Assembly: GCA_019234745.1 (NCBI GenBank)
Contig: JAFAKZ010000063.1
Coordinates: 1-7,626, forward strand
Source of the DNA: Burkholderiales bacterium
Lineage (GTDB): Bacteria > Pseudomonadota > Gammaproteobacteria > Burkholderiales > Chitinimonadaceae
Length of the DNA: 7,626 bases
Direction: 5' to 3'
This document shows positions 1-6,949 of the stretch, one piece after another; within the stretch, counting starts at the first letter, position 1; each line of letters opens with the position of its first letter. A program made the translations under genes and the position numbers. The notes under the pieces are model-generated. The model searched no databases. It was given only the letters and a program-made list of their open reading frames with translations, and had not been told where the DNA came from.

Positions 1-13
1 GCCAGTACGCGGA

Positions 14-1441
14 CTAGGACCAGCTACCGCCCAACGCACGGATCAAGGCGATCGTGCTCTGGTATTGCTGCGACCGTACCTGCACGGCCAAACGACGGTC
101 GCTCAGCTCGTTGCGCTGCGCATCCAGCAAATCGAGCTGGCTGACCTGGCCATTGCGATAGCGCGAGTCGGACAGCACGGTCGCGCGGCTGGATGCCGCG
201 ACGGCACGAGCTTGCACGTCGGACTGCTGGCCGAGGATGCGCAGTGTAGACAGCTGATCCTCAACGTCGCGGAAGGCCGTGAGCACATGCTCGCGGTAGT
301 GCGCCAGCGATTCGCCGGCTTGTGCATCCGCATAGTTGATGCCGGCCGTGCGCCGGCCACCATCGAAGATGGGCAGATCGGCCAGGGCGCCGATGCCCCA
401 GGCACGCAGCGGCCAGCGGAAGAAGTCGTGCAGTTGCGAGGATGCATAGCCGCCGTAGGATGTCAGCGTCAGGCTGGGGAACCAAGCCGTCTTCGCAACG
501 CCGACGCGTGTTTCCGCGGCCAGCAGGTCGCTTTCCGCTGCCAGCACATCCGGCCGGCGGGCCAGCACCGTACTGGGGACGCCCGCCGGGATGACGGGCA
601 AGGTACCGTCCCATCCGGCCTCATCGAGCTTGAAGTCCGACGCGGCCTCGCCCACCAGCACGGCCAGCGCGTGCTCCAGCGTTGCGCGGCGCTGATCCAG
701 TTCCAGTGCTTGCGATTCCGTCTCGGCCACCTGGGCCTGAATGCGTTGGAAGTCGAGCTCTGCCACTTCGCCTTCGCGGTAGAGGCGTTCGGTGACGGCT
801 TGCGTACCGCGGTAAGCCTTCACCGTATCGCGCACCAGCGTGCGTTCTGCATCGAGCGCACGCAGGGCGAAATAGGTCTGTGCCACGTCCGTCTGCACGA
901 TCAGGCGCGTGCTTGCCAGCAGCGCCTCCTTCGAGTTCGCGTCCAGCGCGGCGGCATTCGACGCGCCAGCCAGCTTGCCGAACAGGTCCATCTCGTAGGA
1001 CGCGTTGAGCGTCACCTGCCCCAGCGAACCGGGCTCCGGCTGGCCGGCTGCGTTGTGCGAGCCGAGCGCCGTATTGTCGCCCTCCTGGCGCACGGCACCG
1101 GCGCTGGCATCCACATGCAGCGAGCGCTCAGCATCCGTCTGCTTGAACAGCGCGCGCGCCTGGGACAGTCGGGCCGATGCGGCCTGGATGGACAGGTTGT
1201 CGCGGTCCGCACGGGCAATCAGGTTGTCCAGCGTGGGGTCGGCGAACACCTTCCACCACTCGCCCTGCGGCTGGGCCGCGGCGGCGGGCAGCTTGGTCCA
1301 TTGGCTGTCCGCTTCCTTGAACGTGTTCGGCACGTGCGGCGTGCTGTTCGCGTCGAGCTTGGGTACGGTGGCGCAGCCGGCTAAGGCCAGTGCAAGCAGC
1401 AGCGGCGTCACGCTACGGCGTAAGGTCGTTTCATATCGCAT
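14..1441 (-). CDS. Outer-membrane efflux channel lipoprotein, TolC/NodT family (OprC/OpcM/OprN-like)
   Basis: This is the outer-membrane exit duct of the tripartite RND pump. The 475-residue length is typical of the NodT lipoprotein family. Residues 1-23 form a lipoprotein signal: basic residues at 8-9, a hydrophobic stretch at 13-21, and a lipobox L20-A21-G22-C23. Cys23 would be the lipidated N-terminus, and residue +2 is Ala rather than Asp, which fits outer-membrane sorting. The conserved EWWKVFADP segment (61-69) follows. The two-fold TolC repeat is visible as YREGEVAELDFQRIQAQ (221-237) and YRNGQVSQLDLLDAQ (428-442). The family hallmark RRPDV is at 295-299 and LPIFDGGRR at 356-364. The start is fixed by the lipobox and by AAGGAG seven bases upstream, which overlaps the pump gene's stop codon, so translation is probably coupled. 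The stop is TAG at 14-16. Only 13 bases follow, and no terminator is visible in them. The family assignment is firm; the substrate cannot be read from this gene. Confidence 0.96.
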   Translation of the reverse strand: MRYETTLRRSVTPLLLALALAGCATVPKLDANSTPHVPNTFKEADSQWTKLPAAAAQPQGEWWKVFADPTLDNLIARADRDNLSIQAASARLSQARALFKQTDAERSLHVDASAGAVRQEGDNTALGSHNAAGQPEPGSLGQVTLNASYEMDLFGKLAGASNAAALDANSKEALLASTRLIVQTDVAQTYFALRALDAERTLVRDTVKAYRGTQAVTERLYREGEVAELDFQRIQAQVAETESQALELDQRRATLEHALAVLVGEAASDFKLDEAGWDGTLPVIPAGVPSTVLARRPDVLAAESDLLAAETRVGVAKTAWFPSLTLTSYGGYASSQLHDFFRWPLRAWGIGALADLPIFDGGRRTAGINYADAQAGESLAHYREHVLTAFRDVEDQLSTLRILGQQSDVQARAVAASSRATVLSDSRYRNGQVSQLDLLDAQRNELSDRRLAVQVRSQQYQSTIALIRALGGSWS

Positions 1442-1448
1442 GACATAT

Positions 1449-1454
1449 CTCCTT
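1449..1454 (-). promoter_or_regulatory. Ribosome binding site of the channel gene overlapping the pump stop codon
   Basis: AAGGAG, read on the minus strand, ends seven bases before the channel ATG. Its first base is shared with the TAA stop of the pump gene. It is the strongest Shine-Dalgarno sequence in the operon. It fixes the channel start and suggests ribosomes finishing the pump re-initiate on the channel. Confidence 0.75.
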
Positions 1455-4400
1455 TACTTGGCCACGTCGAGCGCGGTCGCGGCGTGGCTGTCGTCGGCCG
1501 AGGCGAAGGCTTCCAGGTGCGGAATTTCGCCGTGCAGCTTGAGCGGGCGGTTGCCGCTCAGCGCACGCAGCAGCACGTAGAACACGGGGGTGAGGAAGAG
1601 GCCAAACAGCGTCACGCCCAACATGCCGGAAAATACAGCCACGCCCATGGCACGGCGCATCTCGGCACCAGCCCCGGTTGAGAAGGCCAGCGGCAGCACA
1701 CCCATGATGAAGGCCATGGAGGTCATCAGGATGGGGCGCAGGCGCAGGCGGCTCGCTTCGATGGCGGCTTGCAGGGGGCTGCGGCCGGCGAACTCCAGCT
1801 CACGGGCGAACTCCACGATCAGGATCGCGTTCTTGGCCGACAGGCCCACGAGCACGATCAGGCCAATCTGCGTGAACACATTGTTGTCGCCCTTGCTCAG
1901 CCACACGCCGACCATGGCGGCAAGCAGGCCCATGGGCACGATCAGGATGATGGAGAGCGGCAGCGTCAGGCTCTCGTACAGGGCCGCCAGAACGAAGAAT
2001 ACGAGCAGGATGGCGAGCGGGAAAATCCACGCCCCGGAGTGGCCGGCCAGGATGTCCTGGTAGGTCAGGTCCGTCCATTCGTAGGTCACGCCATGCGGCA
2101 GCGTCTCGGCCGCCACGCGCGCCACTGCATCCTGTGCCTGGCCCGAGGAGTAGCCGGGGGCCGGCACGCCATTGACGTCGGCGGCGAGGAAGCCGTTGTA
2201 GCGGATCGCACGCTCGGGGCCGAAGCTCTGCTTGACCTTCAACAGTGCCGACAGCGGTACCATCTCGCCCGTGCTGGAACGCACCTTGAGCTGGCCGATG
2301 TCATCGGCGTGGGCGCGGTAGGAGGCATCTGCCTGCACGCGCACCGTGTAGGTACGGCCGAAGCGGTTGAAGTCGTTGACGTAGAGGCTGCCCAGGTAAA
2401 CCTGCAGGGTGTTGAACACATCCGTCACCGAAACGCCCAGCTGGTGCGCCTTGGCGCGGTCCACTTCCGTGTACAGCTGCGGTACGTTCACCTCGAAGCT
2501 GGAGAACAGCTTGCCGATTTCCGGCTGCTTGGCGAGCTTGTCCATAAAGGCCTTCTTCGCCATATCGAGCCCGTCGTAACCGAGCGAGCCGCGGTCTTCC
2601 AGTTCCAGCTTGAAGCCGCCCGTCGTACCCAGGCCCTGCACGGGTGGCGGCGGGAAGATGGCGATAAAGGCGTCCTTGATGCTGGCGAACTTGCCGTTGA
2701 GCTGCCCGGCAATGGCGCCGGCGCTTTGTGCGGGGTTCTCGCGCTCCTCGAAGGAGTTGAGCGGCGTGAAGACGATGCCCGTGTCGGAACTATTGGTGAA
2801 GCCATTGATGGACAGGCCGGGGAAGGCCACGCCGTGCGCCACGCCAGGCTGCTTCTGGGCGATGTCGCCCATGCGGCGGATGACGTTTTCCGTACGGTCC
2901 AGCGTCGCGCCGTCCTGCAGCTGCGCGAAGCCGATCAGGTACTGCTTGTCCTGCGCTGGCACGAAGCCGCCCGGCACCGCCTTGAACAGCAGGAGACCGA
3001 GGCCGAACAGCACGGCATAGATGCCCATCATCACCGACTTGCGCGCGATAAAGCCACCCACGCTGCCGCTGTAAGAGTCGGCACCGCGCTTGAACACCCT
3101 GTTGAAGCCATGGAACAGCCAGCCCAGATAGGTGTCGATAAAGCGCGTGAGCTTGTCCTTGGGCGCATCGTGGCTACGCAGTAGCAGGGCCGAGAGGGCT
3201 GGCGACAGCGTGAGCGAGTTGATGGCCGAGATCACCGTGGAGATGGCGATGGTGAGGGCGAACTGCTTGTAAAACTGGCCGGACAGGCCATTGATAAAGG
3301 CCAGCGGCACGAACACGGCGATCAGCACCAGGGCGATGGCGACGATGGGGCCGGACACTTCCTTCATCGCGCGGTAGGAAGCCTGGCGAGGACTCAGGCC
3401 CGCCTCGATATTGCGCTCGACGTTTTCCACCACCACGATGGCGTCGTCCACCACGATACCCACGGCCAGCACCAGGCCGAACAAGGTGAGCGCGTTGATC
3501 GAGAAGCCGAAGCCATGCATCACGGCAAAGGTGCCGACGATGGACACGGGTACGGCCAAGAGCGGGATGACGGACGCGCGCCAGGTCTGCAGGAACAGGA
3601 TCACCACCAGCACCACCAGCACGATGGCTTCCAAGAGCGTGTGAATGACAGCGTGGATGGAGGCGCGCACGAACTGCGTAGTGTCATAGACGATGTTGTA
3701 GTCCACGCCTTCCGGCATGTTCTGCTTCAGCTCTTCCATCGTCTTGCGCACGTCGTCGGCGATCTGGATGGCGTTGGAACCGGGCGCCTGCGTGATGGGA
3801 ATGGCGACGGCCTGCTGGTTGTCCAAGAGCGAGCGCAGCGAATAGTCCTCGGCACCCAGCTCGATGCGCGAGATGTCGCGCAGACGCGTGATGGCGCCGT
3901 CCGGAGCCGTCTTGACGATGATGTCGCCGAACTCCTCGGGCGTCTGCAGGCGGCCCTGGGCGTTGATGGACAGCTGTGTGTCGATGCCGGGCAGGCCGGG
4001 CGAGGCACCGACGATGCCGGCGGCTGCCTGCACGTTCTGCTCGCGGATGGCACTGACCACGTCATTGGCCGACAAGCCGCGCTCGGCCACCTTCTGTGGG
4101 TTGAGCCACACGCGCATGGAGTAGTCACCGGCGCCGACCAAGCGCGCCTCGCCCACGCCGTCGATGCGCTCCAGGCGATCCTTGACGTTGAGCAGCGCAT
4201 AGTTGCGCAGGTAGTTCATGTCGTAGCGGTGATTGGGCGAGCGCAGGTGCACGACCATCATCAGGTCGGGCGAGTTCTTCTTCGTCGTCACCCCCAGCGC
4301 GCGCACTTCCGCCGGCAGCCGCGCTTCGGCCTGCGCCACGCGGTTCTGTACCAGTTGTTCCGCATGGTCGGGGTCGACGCCGAGCTTGAAGGTGACGGTG

Positions 4401-4675
4401 AGCGTCATCAGGCCATCGGTCGTCGCCTGGCTGCTCATGTAGAGCATGCCTTCGACACCGTTGATGGACTCCTCCAGCGGCGTGGCCACCGTTTCGGCGA
4501 TCACCTTGGGGTTGGCGCCGGGATACTGGGCACGGACGATCACGGAGGGCGGGACGACCTCCGGGTACTCGGCAATGGGCAGCGCCTTGATGGCGATCAG
4601 CCCGGCGATCAGGATCAGCGCCGACAACACGCCGGCGAAGATCGGTCTATCGATGAAGAATCGAGAGAAATTCAT
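1454..4675 (-). CDS. RND multidrug efflux transporter permease, HAE1 family, MexF/BpeF/CeoB-like
   Basis: This is the inner-membrane drug/proton antiporter and the engine of the pump. It has 1073 residues, slightly longer than the usual 1,030-1,060 because of a hydrophilic C-terminal tail from about residue 1039. It starts MNFSRFFIDRPIFAGV, the classic HAE1 opening, with TM1 at about 10-30. A large periplasmic loop follows, then TM2-TM6 (about 340-500), a second periplasmic loop (about 570-880) and TM8-TM12 (about 880-1038). The proton-relay residues are intact: D410-D411 in GIVVDDAIVVVENVER on TM4, K948 in GLSAKNAILIVEFARE on TM10, and R978 and T985 in the RLRLRPILMTS segment. These correspond to AcrB D407, D408, K940, R971 and T978. 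The substrate-pocket loop FPPPPVQGLGTTGGF (674-688) resembles, from memory, the MexF-type branch more than AcrB/MexB. The gene starts 14 bp after the adaptor gene, with GGAG eight bases before ATG. MexF-type pumps export chloramphenicol, quinolones and trimethoprim; the specificity of this one is inference. Confidence 0.97.
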   Translation of the reverse strand: MNFSRFFIDRPIFAGVLSALILIAGLIAIKALPIAEYPEVVPPSVIVRAQYPGANPKVIAETVATPLEESINGVEGMLYMSSQATTDGLMTLTVTFKLGVDPDHAEQLVQNRVAQAEARLPAEVRALGVTTKKNSPDLMMVVHLRSPNHRYDMNYLRNYALLNVKDRLERIDGVGEARLVGAGDYSMRVWLNPQKVAERGLSANDVVSAIREQNVQAAAGIVGASPGLPGIDTQLSINAQGRLQTPEEFGDIIVKTAPDGAITRLRDISRIELGAEDYSLRSLLDNQQAVAIPITQAPGSNAIQIADDVRKTMEELKQNMPEGVDYNIVYDTTQFVRASIHAVIHTLLEAIVLVVLVVILFLQTWRASVIPLLAVPVSIVGTFAVMHGFGFSINALTLFGLVLAVGIVVDDAIVVVENVERNIEAGLSPRQASYRAMKEVSGPIVAIALVLIAVFVPLAFINGLSGQFYKQFALTIAISTVISAINSLTLSPALSALLLRSHDAPKDKLTRFIDTYLGWLFHGFNRVFKRGADSYSGSVGGFIARKSVMMGIYAVLFGLGLLLFKAVPGGFVPAQDKQYLIGFAQLQDGATLDRTENVIRRMGDIAQKQPGVAHGVAFPGLSINGFTNSSDTGIVFTPLNSFEERENPAQSAGAIAGQLNGKFASIKDAFIAIFPPPPVQGLGTTGGFKLELEDRGSLGYDGLDMAKKAFMDKLAKQPEIGKLFSSFEVNVPQLYTEVDRAKAHQLGVSVTDVFNTLQVYLGSLYVNDFNRFGRTYTVRVQADASYRAHADDIGQLKVRSSTGEMVPLSALLKVKQSFGPERAIRYNGFLAADVNGVPAPGYSSGQAQDAVARVAAETLPHGVTYEWTDLTYQDILAGHSGAWIFPLAILLVFFVLAALYESLTLPLSIILIVPMGLLAAMVGVWLSKGDNNVFTQIGLIVLVGLSAKNAILIVEFARELEFAGRSPLQAAIEASRLRLRPILMTSMAFIMGVLPLAFSTGAGAEMRRAMGVAVFSGMLGVTLFGLFLTPVFYVLLRALSGNRPLKLHGEIPHLEAFASADDSHAATALDVAK

Positions 4676-4683
4676 GGCAGTCG

Positions 4684-4687
4684 CTCC
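4684..4687 (-). promoter_or_regulatory. Ribosome binding site of the RND pump gene
   Basis: GGAG on the minus strand lies eight bases before the pump ATG, in the 14-bp gap after the adaptor's TGA stop (4690-4692). Spacing is normal. It supports the MNFSRFF start. Confidence 0.65.
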
Positions 4688-4689
4688 AA

Positions 4690-5892
4690 TCAGGACGTCG
4701 CCGACGCATCGGCCGGGATTTCGGATTTCGCATCCATCGGTACCGGCTCGGCCTTCACCTTCATGCCCGGCTTCACGTGTTGCAAGCCGTTCACGACGAT
4801 GTTCTCGCCGGCCTTGAGGCCCGCCGTGACGATGCGCAGGCCGTCGATGGACGCGCCCAGCATGACTTCGCGGTAGCTGGTCGTGCCATCGGCTGCGACC
4901 ACCAGTACGAACTTCTTGCTCTGGTCCGTGCCAACGGCGCGCTCATTGATCAAGAGCACGGGTGAGGCGTGCACGCTGCCCATTTCCAAGTGGGCAAACT
5001 GGCCGGGGATCAGGCTCGCATCCGTGTTCTTGAACACGGCGCGCACGCGCACGGTGCCGCTCTTGGCGTCGACCAGGTTATCGACCAGTTGCAGCTGGCC
5101 CAGGTAGGGGTTGTCTTCCGAAGCCGACGTGCCCATGCGCACGGGGATCAGGCCGATCTGGCTGCGGCCCGTGCCCTTGGGCAGGTCGCTCAGCGCATGC
5201 GTAACCGTCTCTTCGTCCGCATCGAAGCTGGCGTAGATGGGGTCGACGGAAACGAGGCGGGTCAGCACCGGAGCACTGGGGCCGGCGGAAACGAGGTTGC
5301 CCACCGTCACGTCGATCTTGCCGACACGGCCGGAGATAGGGGCGCGTACCTGCGTGTATTCCAGGTTCAGTTTTGCGGCTGTAAGGGCTGCGCGCGCTGC
5401 CTGCAGGCTGGCTTCGGCCTCATGATTCGTATCGGCCCGCTCGTCCAGCTCCTTCTGGGCGATGGCTTGTTCCTTCCACAGGCGTTGGGCGCGCTCGAAC
5501 TCGCTGCTGGCGAATGTCGCTCGGGCGCTGGCTGCGGCGACCTGGGCCTGGGCGCGGTCGACTTCGGCCTGGTAAGGCGCTGGGTCGATGGTGACGAGCA
5601 GGTCACCCTCCTTCACCAAGCCACCTTCCTTGAAGTGGACGGCCTGCACGGCGCCCGAGATGCGGGCGCGCACCTCCACCTGGTCGACAGCTTCCAGCCG
5701 GCCGGAGAAAGCCGTCCAGATCGTCTCCTGCTTCGTCGCCACCGTGGCAACGGAGACGCTGGGCGCCGGCTGCTCCGCCGGCTTGGCTGCGGCGCTGACG
5801 TGGTGGCTATAGCTCACGCCCCCAATCACCAGTGCAGCGGCGACGGCGACCGTAAGCAGTGAACGTTTCTTGCGAAGGATTACAGCGGTCAT
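4690..5892 (-). CDS. RND efflux periplasmic adaptor (membrane fusion protein), MexE/BpeE/CeoA-like
   Basis: This protein bridges the RND pump to the outer-membrane channel. It has 400 residues. A basic N-terminus (RKKR, 7-10) precedes a hydrophobic segment at about 11-28. The first lipoyl half is at about 64-103 (GRLEAVDQVEVRARISG onward), then an alpha-helical hairpin rich in Ala, Gln and Glu at about 107-178, then the second lipoyl half at about 184-202 (APISGRVGKIDVTVGN). The beta-barrel and membrane-proximal domains follow. A low-complexity tail rich in Pro, Ala and Ser ends the protein. It contains no cysteine at all, so unlike many adaptors it cannot be a lipoprotein; it would be held by an uncleaved N-terminal helix or released by signal peptidase I near the Ala run at 34-36. 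The frame stays open far upstream, but the start at 5892 is chosen because AGGAG lies six bases before it, the signal-like segment follows at once, and the upstream extension overlaps the hydrolase gene and shows no domain. Confidence 0.95.
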   Translation of the reverse strand: MTAVILRKKRSLLTVAVAAALVIGGVSYSHHVSAAAKPAEQPAPSVSVATVATKQETIWTAFSGRLEAVDQVEVRARISGAVQAVHFKEGGLVKEGDLLVTIDPAPYQAEVDRAQAQVAAASARATFASSEFERAQRLWKEQAIAQKELDERADTNHEAEASLQAARAALTAAKLNLEYTQVRAPISGRVGKIDVTVGNLVSAGPSAPVLTRLVSVDPIYASFDADEETVTHALSDLPKGTGRSQIGLIPVRMGTSASEDNPYLGQLQLVDNLVDAKSGTVRVRAVFKNTDASLIPGQFAHLEMGSVHASPVLLINERAVGTDQSKKFVLVVAADGTTSYREVMLGASIDGLRIVTAGLKAGENIVVNGLQHVKPGMKVKAEPVPMDAKSEIPADASATS

Positions 5893-5898
5893 GATGAT

Positions 5899-5903
5899 CT
5901 CCT
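5899..5903 (-). promoter_or_regulatory. Ribosome binding site deciding the adaptor start
   Basis: AGGAG on the minus strand lies six bases before the ATG at 5892, inside the 20-bp gap after the hydrolase stop. It settles the adaptor start, because the same frame is open for another 286 codons upstream. Confidence 0.75.
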
Positions 5904-5912
5904 GAACGTGGT

Positions 5913-6791
5913 CTAAAGCGAAAACGAGGCATGTGCCGGGGACGCGTGCTGCGCGGCCTCGACCGATTCGAAGAACTGCCGGAAGCGCTGGCGCGTCTCC
6001 GCCGCCCAGGGCGTGTCGACGCTGCGGTGCGCCAAGAGCGCGCAGGGCCAGCCGGTGGGGCTGGGCAACACGGCGCCTTCTGCGTGCACGCCCGCTTCGC
6101 GCAGGCGCTGGGCGAAGGCGAAGGTGTCGTCGCGCATCGGGTCGTCGATGGCGGTCAGCAGCAGTGCCGGGGGTAGTTCGGATAGTCGGGCCGCCGTGCC
6201 GGGCGAGGCATAGGGGTGGTCGGCATCGCTCGGCTTGGCCAGGTAGTGATGCCAGCCTTCGGCCCAACGGCAACCTTTCATGCCGGCATTGGCATCGCGC
6301 ATCGACGCCGTAGCCAACATCGGATTGAGCATGGGCGAGACGAGGATCTGGCCACTCAGCTTGGGGCGCTGGCGGTCGCGCGCCGCCATGGCAACGGCCG
6401 CAGCGAGATTGCCGCCCGCCTCTTCGCCCGCCACATAGATCTTGGCGGCGCGCCCGCCCAGCTTGTAACGGTTCTCGTACTTGTAGAGCCACTCCAGCGC
6501 CGCATGCCCGGCTTCCACGGCTACGGGGAAGGGGTGATCTGGCGCCAGCGGGTAGTCGAGCGAGATGACGACGGCACCCGCATCCGCCAGCAGCCGGGCC
6601 ATGACATAGCCGTCGTCCAGCGTGCCACCAATGAAGGCGCCGCCATGGAAGTGCAGCACCAGCGGCCGGTTGTCGCCGCTGCTGCGCTGGCCGTAGATGC
6701 GTACGCCCATGGGCGGCAGCTTGCCCATGCGCAGCATCTCGCTGCGCCAAGGGACCGTCGATGTATTAGTGGAGGAATCAAGGGCTGCCAT
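5913..6791 (-). CDS. Alpha/beta-hydrolase-fold protein, HSL/esterase type, LlpE-like; catalytic Ser and His apparently missing
   Basis: This 292-residue protein, first in the efflux operon, has the layout of alpha/beta-hydrolase fold-3 (hormone-sensitive lipase) esterases. The oxyanion-hole motif HFHGGAF is at 47-53, SLDYPLAPDHPFP at 77-89, and a D217-P-M-R-D stretch sits where the catalytic Asp is expected. The nucleophile elbow reads AGEEAGGN (121-128), whereas active relatives have GDSAGG, so Glu124 stands in place of Ser. The C-terminal segment where FHGF normally supplies His reads LPSPTGWPCALL (242-253), without His. No signal peptide or membrane span is seen, so it is likely cytosolic. 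The start has AGGA nine bases upstream; Met19 and Met22 are alternatives. Its stop is 20 bp before the adaptor start. By gene order it corresponds to llpE (lipase-like protein) of the Burkholderia ceo and bpe operons. Ester hydrolysis is doubtful. A binding or sensing role is inference only. Confidence 0.88.
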   Translation of the reverse strand: MAALDSSTNTSTVPWRSEMLRMGKLPPMGVRIYGQRSSGDNRPLVLHFHGGAFIGGTLDDGYVMARLLADAGAVVISLDYPLAPDHPFPVAVEAGHAALEWLYKYENRYKLGGRAAKIYVAGEEAGGNLAAAVAMAARDRQRPKLSGQILVSPMLNPMLATASMRDANAGMKGCRWAEGWHHYLAKPSDADHPYASPGTAARLSELPPALLLTAIDDPMRDDTFAFAQRLREAGVHAEGAVLPSPTGWPCALLAHRSVDTPWAAETRQRFRQFFESVEAAQHASPAHASFSL

Positions 6792-6861
6792 GGCAAGCCA
6801 TCCTGTTCGCGCAGTGCGCCGTTTCGATGGCCGGACAGTACGCGATACGATTTCGCCAATA

Positions 6862-6891
6862 AATATCGATTCAGCTCCAGCTTTGTTTCAA
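6862..6891 (-). promoter_or_regulatory. Candidate sigma-70 promoter of the efflux operon
   Basis: Read on the minus strand, TTGAAA (plus coordinates 6886-6891, five of six matches to TTGACA) is followed after 18 bp by GATATT (6862-6867, four of six matches to TATAAT). This would start transcription near 6855, about 65 bases before the hydrolase ATG. It is the best match in the most A/T-rich part of the intergenic region, but it was found by eye and has not been tested against a background model. Confidence 0.4.
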
Positions 6892-6897
6892 ATATGG

Positions 6898-6903
6898 AAT
6901 AAT
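6898..6903 (+). promoter_or_regulatory. Candidate -10 element of the LysR-type regulator gene
   Basis: AATAAT matches TATAAT at five of six positions and lies 46 bp before the regulator's ATG. No good -35 hexamer is found 16-18 bp upstream. Such a weak promoter is common for LysR-type genes. It sits 6 bp from the -35 element proposed for the opposite direction, so the two promoters would be back to back and one bound regulator could affect both. Confidence 0.25.
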
Positions 6904-6949
6904 CGACAGCGTGTACTCTGGCGCTTAGCGAGTGGGAATCGGGCGGGCA

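Larger units (their letters stand above)
6842..6907. promoter_or_regulatory. Cluster of short inverted repeats, possible LysR-type operator
   Basis: Several short dyads lie within 66 bp between the divergent genes: GCGA-N7-TCGC (6842-6856), CGATA-N16-TATCG (6843-6868), TTTG-N3-CAAA (6882-6892) and CGATT (6867-6871) paired with AATCG (6901-6905), the last also flanked by ATTC and GAAT. The TACGATTTCGCCA stretch (6846-6858) fits the loose T-N11-A LysR pattern. On the minus strand GTCGAT (6902-6907), then three bases, then TCCAT partly resembles the MexT box as I recall it. Each match is weak alone; the location is what makes the cluster a plausible operator. Confidence 0.35.

Noticed and set aside
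1..13. Possible transcription terminator after the channel gene
   Set aside because: Only 13 bases remain beyond the stop codon and they form no hairpin with a T-run. The terminator, if any, lies outside the window.
65..1384. Plus-strand open frame of 439 codons opposite the channel gene
   Set aside because: It is the antisense of a clearly conserved channel gene. Its translation is rich in Arg, Gln, His and Val without a recognisable domain, as expected from GC-rich codon positions read backwards.
1769..3184. Plus-strand open frame of 471 codons opposite the pump gene
   Set aside because: Antisense shadow of the RND gene, with low-complexity composition and no domain.
3515..4876. Plus-strand open frame of 453 codons opposite the pump and adaptor genes
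   Set aside because: It crosses the junction of two well-supported genes on the other strand, and its His/Asp/Gly-rich product is typical of an antisense shadow.
5893..6750. Upstream in-frame extension of the adaptor giving a 686-residue product
   Set aside because: The extra 286 residues overlap the hydrolase gene in another frame, are Arg/Ala/Gly-rich without a domain, and would bury the adaptor's signal segment. The Shine-Dalgarno sequence at 5899-5903 supports the start at 5892.
5913..6791. Hydrolase gene as a decaying pseudogene, given its lost active-site residues
   Set aside because: The frame is intact over 292 codons with a normal length, Shine-Dalgarno sequence and tight operon spacing, and the rest of the family motifs are well preserved. 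A selected pseudoenzyme fits better than decay.
6792..6949. Small gene or small RNA in the intergenic region
   Set aside because: No convincing start with a Shine-Dalgarno sequence and no terminator-like hairpin was seen. The stretch is best explained as shared promoter and operator DNA.
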